DNA from: JBHIER01 sp046760705 [NCBI: bacterium]
GTDB lineage: Bacteria > JBHIER01 > G020348925
DNA: 5,499 bases
Reading direction: 5' to 3'
Assembly: GCA_046760705.1 (NCBI GenBank)
Contig: JBHIER010000250.1
Coordinates: 1-5,499 of the forward strand
The position numbers and the translations under genes are program-made. Below, piece by piece: positions 1-5,273 of this stretch (position 1 is the first letter of the stretch; each line of letters opens with the position of its first letter). The notes under the pieces are model-generated. The model was not told the origin of the DNA. It did no database searches and saw only the letters and a list, made by a program, of their open reading frames with translations.

Positions 1-1866
1 CTCATCGGTCCGCACTTGCTCTTCAACAGCCACGAAAGCGGTATATTTCGACATCAAGCTAAATTCTAAGGCGATATCGGTAATCATCTCTTCCGTTTCC
101 TCACTAAGCACGAGATCCTGTAATGTCAGGTCTTTGATTTTATGTCTGGCCCACAGCGTTTTTATCACATCGTTTTGGGGTTTATGCGCTGGCAATTCAA
201 CCTTCAAGGGGAATACAACCTTCCTGTTTCGGACAAACCCCCGCACCTTTATTTTGAAGGTGCCGCCCTTTTCATAGCGACCTAAAACCACAACTGGCTG
301 CGCGGAAAAGAGATCCGGGATTTCCGAAGGAAAAACATCTTTAACCTCAGCTTGGCCCCAATCAATGGAAATATCAGTCAGATAAGGTTTCGCAATCCGT
401 TCATAGAATTTGGCCACGGCTTCATCCGTATTCTCATCGAGAGTGACGTACTGCACCGCGCCCTTGCCCACTTCTGCCATCCGATCCAACAGATGACGGT
501 TCACGGATGAGCCAACGCCGAAAGAAAAGAGGCGGGATTTCCCCAAAAGTTTTTGGATTTCCAGTAAAATTTCTCTTTCATTGCCAATGTAGCCGTCTGT
601 CAGAAAAAGGACAGTCCGCATTCTTTCGGGGTCAGCCGGGAATCCTAAGGCAGCTCTGATGCCTTCGATCATTCGCGTTCCACCACTACCATGCATTTTA
701 TTGATAAAATGGAGCCCCTTTTGCCGATTGTCAGGCGTATTGGGCATCGGATAGGGCGAGAAGCCGGACGCTGCCTCCGAAAATTTGATGATTTGAAAAG
801 TGTCGTCAGGGTTCATATTCCGGATACAGTGACGCATGGCCTCCTTTGCTTTGGCAATGGGCTCGCCCCTCATGGACCCAGAATTGTCAACCACAAAGAC
901 CATCTCTTTTGGTGTTATCTCCTCATCAGCGTAGGCCATTTTTGGTTGAAGGATGAACAAAAAATAGCCCTCATTTTCCACGCGGTGCGTCAAAAGAGCC
1001 ATCTCCAGTTCTGCGCCGAGGACATCGTAATTCAGTATGAAGTCTTTGTTTGGTATGACGTCTTTCTCCGCCAATTTGATGGTCATTTCTCCTCGATTGA
1101 GTCGGTCAACAGTCACAGCATGGGATTTACAAGTGATATCTTGCACAGGGACACCTGCATTTAGATGCAGTGTTATCGAAATATCGTGCCCGGTCCTCAA
1201 GCCCGGTGGCAGAACAGGTGGTGTGATTCTCGAAGCATCAGGGACTTTGTCCGTGTCTTGGGCCCAGCCATAGCCAGACGGCGGCTCAGATAGCGGTTCG
1301 CCGGGAATATATCTCGGGCCTACGACCATGGGAAACACAAATTCATAACGACCCTTTTCATACTCCATCACCTCAACATAACTAATGCTGACCAAAATGG
1401 TATCTCCGGGTAATATATTGGCCACAGACTGCGTAAAGATGTTCGGCCTCTCCTGTTCCAATAAACTGGCTGTTTTGCCTTCTCTCTTAGCTTGCTCGTA
1501 AATCTCCCTGGCCTCTTCTCTTTTCTTAATAATCCCCTTAATGGTTCTATGGCCAATCTTCATCTCCATGCGGTCAACTGCTGCGTTCTGAGGCAGTGGG
1601 AAGACATAAACGGCCTCGATTCGCTCATCAAAGGGATTGACAAATTTTTGTGTAACATCCACACGAGCAATAAACCCGGAGATGCGCGCCTGGACATCGG
1701 TATGCTCAAGGGGCACTTCTATTCTCTTTCCTTCAGCATCACGGGCCAGCAGGCTTCCCTGGGTCGGTTCTTCAGCCTGATTTTCTGCGGCGACGATTGG
1801 GGCGTTACCCAGAGACAAGGTTAGGGGAAAAAGCACCAGAAGGATCAAAGAAACAAGCTTTTTCAT
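1..1866 (-). CDS. Secreted VIT and VWA domain protein, C-terminus cut by window edge
   Basis: The frame is open from an ATG at 1866 to base 1, giving 622 residues with no stop, so the C-terminus lies outside the window. Residues 1 to about 27 form a signal peptide (MKK, then a Leu/Val-rich core, then a likely cut near IVAA-EN). Residues about 50-180 match a vault/inter-alpha-trypsin (VIT) domain, including VFPLP at 88-92, a basic KGIIKKREEAREIYEQA helix and NILPGDT. A von Willebrand A domain follows from about 319 to 495. Its MIDAS metal-binding residues are complete: D327-N-S329-G-S331, T397 in SGGT, and D424 in LTDG. The tail SLMSKYTAFVAVEE is typical of this family. In known relatives VIT+VWA proteins are exported and bind ligands or surfaces; some are sortase targets. 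The start is supported by a strong Shine-Dalgarno 8 bases upstream. It lies downstream of the ECF sigma/anti-sigma pair and has its own sigma-like promoter. The family call is firm; the ligand is unknown. Confidence 0.93.
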   Translation of the reverse strand, partial: MKKLVSLILLVLFPLTLSLGNAPIVAAENQAEEPTQGSLLARDAEGKRIEVPLEHTDVQARISGFIARVDVTQKFVNPFDERIEAVYVFPLPQNAAVDRMEMKIGHRTIKGIIKKREEAREIYEQAKREGKTASLLEQERPNIFTQSVANILPGDTILVSISYVEVMEYEKGRYEFVFPMVVGPRYIPGEPLSEPPSGYGWAQDTDKVPDASRITPPVLPPGLRTGHDISITLHLNAGVPVQDITCKSHAVTVDRLNRGEMTIKLAEKDVIPNKDFILNYDVLGAELEMALLTHRVENEGYFLFILQPKMAYADEEITPKEMVFVVDNSGSMRGEPIAKAKEAMRHCIRNMNPDDTFQIIKFSEAASGFSPYPMPNTPDNRQKGLHFINKMHGSGGTRMIEGIRAALGFPADPERMRTVLFLTDGYIGNEREILLEIQKLLGKSRLFSFGVGSSVNRHLLDRMAEVGKGAVQYVTLDENTDEAVAKFYERIAKPYLTDISIDWGQAEVKDVFPSEIPDLFSAQPVVVLGRYEKGGTFKIKVRGFVRNRKVVFPLKVELPAHKPQNDVIKTLWARHKIKDLTLQDLVLSEETEEMITDIALEFSLMSKYTAFVAVEEQVRTDE

Positions 1867-1874
1867 CTCTGTAC

Positions 1875-1881
1875 ACCTCCT
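1875..1881 (-). promoter_or_regulatory. Ribosome binding site of the VIT/VWA gene
   Basis: Read on the minus strand this is AGGAGGT, a near-perfect Shine-Dalgarno sequence, separated by 8 bases from the ATG at 1866. It fixes the start that gives a complete signal peptide. Confidence 0.85.
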
Positions 1882-1920
1882 CAAGAAATTATATAAAAGT
1901 GAACAATCAATTTCTATTCT

Positions 1921-1950
1921 ATTATACTCCTGATTTTGAAAAATATTCCC
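1921..1950 (-). promoter_or_regulatory. Probable ECF-type promoter of the VIT/VWA gene
   Basis: On the minus strand GGGAAT (1950-1945) is followed by exactly 17 bases and then GTATAAT (1927-1921). An A6 tract lies just upstream of the GGGAAT and a T-run begins just after it. The same arrangement, with identical spacing, precedes the ECF sigma gene at 3809-3837. GGAA-type -35 boxes followed by a T-run are typical of ECF sigma factors, so I infer control by the sigma factor encoded next door. Transcription would start near 1914, giving a leader of about 48 bases. Because TATAAT is also a perfect housekeeping -10 box, use by the main sigma factor, alone or in addition, cannot be excluded. Confidence 0.6.
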
Positions 1951-2005
1951 GAATTTTTTGTGAGGGCCCAAAAAAGCCGCCAAGAAACTTGTAGAACTAT
2001 GGAGG

Positions 2006-3118
2006 TCACAGCGTAAGTTTGGACTTGAGGTCGTCTATTTGAAAGCGGAGCATATCCTGTCTTTCTTCATCCGTGATGATGGCTCTGGTTTGAGATAGTA
2101 TTTGCATAGCTTCTCGTAAATCTTCCGGCTTGCCAGAGGCTGAGGCGAAATAGTACCAGCTTTCGGCCAGCCGCCAACGCGCCTCCTCCTTGAGGTCGGT
2201 GGTGGGGTATCGGTCGAGAAAGGCCTGCCACATCTCTCTTCGACTCCGCCACCGTTCGGTCTCGTCGCTCACATCCTCGAAGGATGAGTAATGTTCGTTC
2301 AACTGAAATTGGGCATTGTCGGCCACGTCGCTCCGAGAATGGTTGGTCACTATGAGTTCAAATTGGTTCTTGGCCTCATGGGGCTGATTGTGATCTTGAT
2401 AGAATAGCCCTAATGCATAGATTCTCTCCGGGTCCCCAGCAGAGAGCAGGAACGCTGCATCCGAAGCGGAATGGGAATATAGATTATGTTTGGAAGCTTG
2501 AATGCGCGCCATCCCAGGGCTGCTGACCGAGTAACATCCCAAAGCAGAATATTCGTCAAGAACCAGCAGCGGAGATCGAGAACCCTTCAAAGCAATATTT
2601 GTCTCATTCGGCCCCCGGGGAAGCGCGAATTTTCCAGCCCCTTTACTCAGGCGAACCACACTGTCACCAGGAGTAACCTTACTGAGGGTAGAAGGCGAGC
2701 GGGCCGCGTAATCCAACCCTGAAGAGGGCATGACCTGGTGCCGAAATTCCCTCTGCCAAAGGGCCAGGACGAAGACCGCAACCAGGGCGGCTGATGCCAC
2801 GGCTCCCGCAAGTCTCCATCGAGGATACGGATGAATGATCCACCGGAGTACGCTGCGGTGAGCCCTCCTTTTTTCTGATCGGGGCTTTTCGGCCTCTATC
2901 CTCGACTCCAGCCGGGATTGGAGAGCCCGCAAAGAATCTTCAGCAGGCTCCTCTACGGCCGCCATTAGCACCATCTGCTCAACGGCCTGCAGAGTTCGCA
3001 ACTCTTCGGCACACGCAAAGCAAGATGAAAGGTGTCTACGGACATCCTCCGCTTTATCTTGAGGGAGCTCCCCATCAAAATATGGTCCCAACATTTTTCG
3101 AACTGATCCACACCTCAT
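2006..3118 (-). CDS. Zinc-finger transmembrane anti-sigma factor with C-terminal TPR-like domain
   Basis: This 370-residue protein probably holds the upstream-encoded ECF sigma factor inactive at the membrane. Residues 1-45 are a putative zinc-finger anti-sigma (ZAS, zf-HC2) domain: C3 near the start, YFDGEL at 13-18, and H29-X3-C33-X2-C36. A charged linker leads to a single membrane segment at about 103-121 (LAGAVASAALVAVFVLALW). This puts the N-terminus in the cytoplasm and residues 122-370 outside. The exported part begins with a low-complexity stretch. From about 229 to 345 it has helical, TPR/YbgF-like repeats (for example YALGLFYQDHNQPHEAKNQF and later AFLDRYPTTDLKEEARWRLA). Plain anti-sigma factors of this class are usually shorter, so the added domain may be the sensor or a docking site. 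The ATG at 3118 lies 25 bases after the sigma stop, with GGAGTGA-like pairing sequence upstream, so the two genes are surely co-transcribed. The domain call is firm; the sensing role is inferred. Confidence 0.88.
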   Translation of the reverse strand: MRCGSVRKMLGPYFDGELPQDKAEDVRRHLSSCFACAEELRTLQAVEQMVLMAAVEEPAEDSLRALQSRLESRIEAEKPRSEKRRAHRSVLRWIIHPYPRWRLAGAVASAALVAVFVLALWQREFRHQVMPSSGLDYAARSPSTLSKVTPGDSVVRLSKGAGKFALPRGPNETNIALKGSRSPLLVLDEYSALGCYSVSSPGMARIQASKHNLYSHSASDAAFLLSAGDPERIYALGLFYQDHNQPHEAKNQFELIVTNHSRSDVADNAQFQLNEHYSSFEDVSDETERWRSRREMWQAFLDRYPTTDLKEEARWRLAESWYYFASASGKPEDLREAMQILSQTRAIITDEERQDMLRFQIDDLKSKLTL

Positions 3119-3143
3119 GGCTCAATCACTCCCTTACAATAAT

Positions 3144-3770
3144 CTATTTCCCAATCCCAAAGTAGTTTTCTGTCTCTCTTACATATTGTCTCAATGACCC
3201 TTTCAATTTCACCCTGGCCCTGTTTAAACGTGACATCACTGTCCCTTTGGGAATTTTGAGCACATCGGCTATCTCATCGTAGCTCAATCCTTGAAAGGTT
3301 TTCAGAACCACAATTGTCCTGTACCTTGCCGGAAGATTTTCAATAGCACCCCTTATCTTCTCCACAAGCTCTCTTCGCTCCAGGTTGACATCCGGATTAT
3401 GGTCGGCCCTGTGCAGGGGAAACTGCGGAAATTCGCAGTCTTCCAACGGACACTCGTTGCGATGTTTATTCCGACTGAGGCGGCTGAGACACAGATTGGT
3501 AGCGATACGATAGATCCAGGTGTAAAAACTGCCGCCCTCCTCAAATTTCCCGATGGCCCGATAGGCTCTGAGAAAGGTTTCCTGCACCATGTCCTCTGCG
3601 TCTTCGCGCTTGAAGGTCATCTGATAGCAGAGGGTGTATATCCGTTTGCGGTACCTGGTGACTAAAGACCCGAAGGCTTCCGAATCACCCTGTCGGGCCC
3701 TGCCGATGAGAGCATCCTCCTCAAATTGGCTCTTCTTGTCGGTCTGAAGACTACAGATTGTTTGGGCCAC
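3144..3770 (-). CDS. ECF (sigma-70 family, RpoE/SigW-like) RNA polymerase sigma factor
   Basis: This 208-residue protein has the two-domain layout of extracytoplasmic-function sigma factors. Region 2 is at about 32-100, with AFGSLVTRYRKRIYTLCYQ, then the -10 recognition stretch EDAEDMVQETFLRAYRAI and FYTWIYRIATNLCLSRLSR. Region 4 is at about 137-190, with LPARYRTIVVLKTFQGLSYDE and the helix-turn-helix IADVLKIPKGTVMSRLNRAR that reads the -35 box. The linker between them (101-136) is acidic and proline-containing. It starts with GTG at 3770, chosen because AAGGAG sits 7 bases upstream; length is normal for the family. It is followed by its anti-sigma gene in the classic sigma/anti-sigma order. 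A promoter-like block at 3809-3837, matching the one before the VIT/VWA gene, suggests autoregulation. The ECF subgroup cannot be assigned by eye. Confidence 0.95.
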   Translation of the reverse strand: MAQTICSLQTDKKSQFEEDALIGRARQGDSEAFGSLVTRYRKRIYTLCYQMTFKREDAEDMVQETFLRAYRAIGKFEEGGSFYTWIYRIATNLCLSRLSRNKHRNECPLEDCEFPQFPLHRADHNPDVNLERRELVEKIRGAIENLPARYRTIVVLKTFQGLSYDEIADVLKIPKGTVMSRLNRARVKLKGSLRQYVRETENYFGIGK

Positions 3771-3777
3771 GCAGCTT

Positions 3778-3783
3778 CTCCTT
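3778..3783 (-). promoter_or_regulatory. Ribosome binding site deciding the GTG start of the sigma gene
   Basis: The minus strand reads AAGGAG here, 7 bases before the GTG at 3770. There is no ATG at a suitable distance in the same frame, so this site is the main argument for a GTG start. Confidence 0.8.
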
Positions 3784-3808
3784 CAGTTTTGAGACCTTCC
3801 CGTTTTAT

Positions 3809-3837
3809 ATATACTCTCCAATTCCCAAAAAATTCCC
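3809..3837 (-). promoter_or_regulatory. Probable autoregulated ECF-type promoter of the sigma/anti-sigma operon
   Basis: On the minus strand GGGAAT (3837-3832) is followed by exactly 17 bases and GTATAT (3814-3809). A TAAAAAATC tract lies upstream and T6 starts at the end of the -35 box. This mirrors the block before the VIT/VWA gene base for base in its key positions. A second GGGAATT lies 11 bases further downstream (3826-3820), too close to the -10 box to act as its -35. It may be a leftover duplication or a binding site. The leader would be about 30 bases. Sigma specificity is inferred from the shared motif and gene context, not shown. Confidence 0.62.
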
Positions 3838-4137
3838 GATTTTTTAGAGAATTTTCACGAATGCCGAAAGCATTAGGGTATAGAAAATACACCCACAGCC
3901 AGAATTTCGCTCTCCGCGGTTTGCGATTGGCGAGACGCGAGATGGTGTAGGGCTTTATGCCCGTAAGTGTGGTGTTTCAAATTGAGAGACGTTCATCAGA
4001 GGGGTAACAGGACTTCGGTCTGAAGCGGTGCAGCACAGAGAGACACTGCCGTTCTTTGATATTAGGAGTTGCCTGCCTCTGCCGGGCACGGCAGACAGGC
4101 ATCTCACCCGACGCCACAAAACTCCCACACCGTATAT
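3838..4137. other. Intergenic spacer without a recognisable gene
   Basis: No open frame here has coding character or family resemblance on either strand. It contains the A-tract upstream of the sigma promoter, a short GGGC-TTTAT-GCCC hairpin near 3950-3962 and the larger GC-rich hairpin described separately. I see no tRNA or clear riboswitch. Confidence 0.6.
4070..4101. repeat. GC-rich palindromic hairpin in the spacer
   Basis: TGCCTG plus TCTGCCG on the left arm pairs with CGGCAGA plus CAGGCA on the right arm. This gives 13 base pairs with a two-base CC bulge on the left arm and a four-base loop (GGCA). It starts about 36 bases past the stop of the thioredoxin-like gene, so it could protect or end that transcript. 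No T-run follows on either strand, so it is not a standard intrinsic terminator. Similar CTGCC/GGCAG palindromes are common as dispersed intergenic repeats; whether this one is repeated in the genome cannot be seen here. Confidence 0.65.
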
Positions 4138-4770
4138 CTACTTCAACAACTTGGACTCACCTTTTACATAATGCTTGATGAAAAGATCTTTTACTTTTGG
4201 TTCCTGTCCTATAAACCTGCAGACCTCTTCACCATTTTTAAAAAATATGGTTGTAGGATGGGGTTTTTTCTCATCAACCCTGAATCTTCTGAAAGCCTCC
4301 TCATTTAAATCAAAAATCAACCGGCCGTAGAAAACATCGTCTATTTTTTCCTGATCTATACCCCTTATCATACATGAAGTAAGCAAATTAAGACAGCAAT
4401 TGCTGTAGGGGAATACGCCATCTTCATCGGCTTCATCAGTCATATTAATCCCCAAACCAACAAGTTCATCATTATCATATAGTTCTTTTAGGAAATAATA
4501 TTTTGATACATCACCACCAAAATACTGGAACCCAACGTTCCCATCCTCTGTTGGTGAGCTGAATGCCTTAACACTATAAAAATGCAGAATGACATTCTTT
4601 TTATTTTTTAGAATTTTCAAGTCGTTGTTAATTATCTCAGTGAATGGTGGGGCATCTTCAAAGGGTCCTGTGCATAGCCCTGCTACTTCAGCCTTTTCAT
4701 CATTGGCCGTCGCCACCGAACAAACGTTCACCATCAAGAGGACAATCAATACTACGAATATTCGCATCAT
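4138..4770 (-). CDS. Exported thioredoxin-fold-like protein lacking CXXC
   Basis: This 210-residue protein has a signal peptide (MMRIFVVLIVLLMVNVC, then a likely cut after SVATA at residue 22), so it probably acts in the periplasm or outside. Its C-terminal part resembles the second half of a thioredoxin fold. LIFDLNEEAFRRFRVDE at 151-167 is followed by the cis-proline strand P172-TTIFFKNGEEVCRFIG, then an amphipathic helix. The first-half strand VILHFYS at 60-66 fits the thioredoxin core, but the usual WCXXC after it is missing; the stretch reads VKAFSSPTEDG. Cysteines are instead at 33, 125-126, 133 and 184. A classical redox role is therefore doubtful; a structural or binding role, or a different cysteine pair, is possible. 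The first of two ATGs is chosen because AAGGAG (4784-4779) lies 8 bases upstream. The gene is visibly more AT-rich than the sigma operon, hinting at separate origin. No specific family is recognised. Confidence 0.75.
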   Translation of the reverse strand: MMRIFVVLIVLLMVNVCSVATANDEKAEVAGLCTGPFEDAPPFTEIINNDLKILKNKKNVILHFYSVKAFSSPTEDGNVGFQYFGGDVSKYYFLKELYDNDELVGLGINMTDEADEDGVFPYSNCCLNLLTSCMIRGIDQEKIDDVFYGRLIFDLNEEAFRRFRVDEKKPHPTTIFFKNGEEVCRFIGQEPKVKDLFIKHYVKGESKLLK

Positions 4771-4804
4771 TTTCTTGGCTCCTTCTGCAATCTAAAACAA
4801 ACTC

Positions 4805-4828
4805 TTACTTCAACAACACCATCCGTTT
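4805..4828 (-). pseudogene. Relic of a T9SS/FlgD-type C-terminal tail (KRMVLLK-stop)
   Basis: On the minus strand the codons read K-R-M-V-L-L-K followed by TAA. This is the same seven-residue ending as the gene at 5274, and 14 of 15 bases match over the CCATCCGTTT block (4814-4828 against 5283-5297). The codon just upstream is TAG and no sorting-domain residues can be read before it, so nothing intact is encoded. It may be the last scrap of a deleted or disrupted surface-protein gene. The match is short, so chance remains possible. Confidence 0.35.
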
Positions 4829-4840
4829 CTAGCCTTCTTC

Positions 4841-4869
4841 ATAAGGCAAGATCTTAAAATTTAGGTCAA
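4841..4869 (-). promoter_or_regulatory. Weak candidate promoter of the thioredoxin-like gene
   Basis: The minus strand has TTGACC (4869-4864), a good -35 box, then 17 bases and CCTTAT (4846-4841), a poor -10 box. It lies about 70-100 bases before the start codon. No copy of the GGGAAT-N17-GTATA block is present upstream of this gene, so it does not look like part of the ECF regulon. Confidence 0.25.
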
Positions 4870-4901
4870 GTTTTTGCGTCGAAATCGAACCATGTTGCGT
4901 T

Positions 4902-5119
4902 GAAATTCGAAGCACGAAACACGAAATTCGAAACAATATCGAAATTCAAATGTCCAAAACCTGTTCCTGACAGAGCCTGCTCCTGACTCCTTTCAGGGGT
5001 TCAGGAATTCGAAACAGCTCAAAGCTGAATTGCTCTAAGCAAGGGCTTTTTGGTTTCGAACATTGGGATTTTGGTCATTGGAATTTGTTTCGGATTTCGA
5101 TATTCGAATTTCGGATTTA
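4902..5119. repeat. Large imperfect inverted repeat rich in TTTCGAATTTCG
   Basis: The left arm (about 4902-4961, rich in CGAAATTCGAAAC) is the imperfect reverse complement of the right arm (about 5068-5119, rich in GTTTCGGATTTCG). The best block is the inner end, where 17 of 20 bases pair (GATTTTGGTCATTGGAATTT in the right arm). After a 7-base gap the TGTTTCG-ATTTCG portion also pairs. The roughly 105-base centre contains small hairpins, including CAGCT-CAA-AGCTG and TTGCT-CTA-AGCAA. Repeats of this wording are scattered through intergenic regions of several uncultured phyla. It encodes no credible protein or transposase. Confidence 0.65.
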
Positions 5120-5120
5120 T

Positions 5121-5147
5121 GCCTCGTCGGTTTGAGGCGAAGCTTCG
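5121..5147. repeat. Adjacent short palindromes
   Basis: GCCTC (5121-5125) pairs with GAGGC (5134-5138) around an 8-base loop, and overlaps the perfect 10-base palindrome CGAAGCTTCG (5138-5147). They sit about 125-150 bases past the stop of the T9SS-type gene. No T-run follows on the minus strand, so a terminator role is not supported. Confidence 0.4.
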
Positions 5148-5153
5148 CTGGCC

Positions 5154-5200
5154 GGTTAGACCGTTTGTCCGTTCGTCCGTTTTGTCGGTTTAGACCGTTA
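5154..5200. repeat. Imperfect tandem CCGTTTGT repeat bounded by GGTTAGACCGTT copies
   Basis: Units CCGTTTGT, CCGTTCGT and CCGTTTTGT follow one another. They are flanked by GGTTAGACCGTT (5154-5165) and GGTTTAGACCGTT (5187-5199). The pattern is that of a small slipped-strand repeat in non-coding DNA. Units are too short and lack unique spacers, so it is not a CRISPR array. Confidence 0.6.
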
Positions 5201-5236
5201 ATTCAGTTTATCGTTGAGGCTGAAGCCACAATCTTT

Positions 5237-5257
5237 GACTTTGGACTTTAGACTATA
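5237..5257. repeat. Three tandem heptamers GACTTTG-GACTTTA-GACTATA
   Basis: Three 7-base units follow without spacer, directly downstream of the T9SS-type gene stop on the minus strand. The same 7-base period is seen in the CTGATCA repeat inside that gene at 5481-5498. Confidence 0.55.
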
Positions 5258-5273
5258 AGCCTTTTACCATTCG

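Noticed and set aside
691-1164. 157-codon plus-strand open frame
   Set aside because: It lies wholly inside the minus-strand VIT/VWA gene, which has a clear domain match and MIDAS residues; the plus-strand translation resembles no family.
1951-2005. Terminator between the anti-sigma and VIT/VWA genes
   Set aside because: There is a GGGCCC palindrome and short T-runs but no stem of useful length next to a T-run; read-through is as likely.
3291-3665. 124-codon plus-strand open frame
   Set aside because: It is antisense to the conserved ECF sigma factor and has no family features.
4070-4101. Hairpin as an intrinsic terminator
   Set aside because: The stem is strong but no T-run follows on either strand, so I list it only as a palindromic repeat.
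4718-4735. Lipobox in the thioredoxin-like protein around C17
   Set aside because: The residues before the cysteine are V-N-V, not the required small residue, and an ordinary signal peptidase site (SVATA) follows.
5015-5052. Plus-strand terminator with GGGCTTTTT
   Set aside because: The two small stems are only 5 base pairs each, are not directly joined to the T-run, and no plus-strand gene lies upstream.
5154-5200. CRISPR-like array
   Set aside because: Units are only 8-9 bases, run together, and have no unique spacers.
5063-5251. 62-codon plus-strand open frame (SLEFVSDFDIRISDL...)
   Set aside because: It is a translation of the right arm of the inverted repeat and the CCGTTTGT tandem repeat, with no convincing ribosome binding site; such peptides are usual artefacts of this repeat type.
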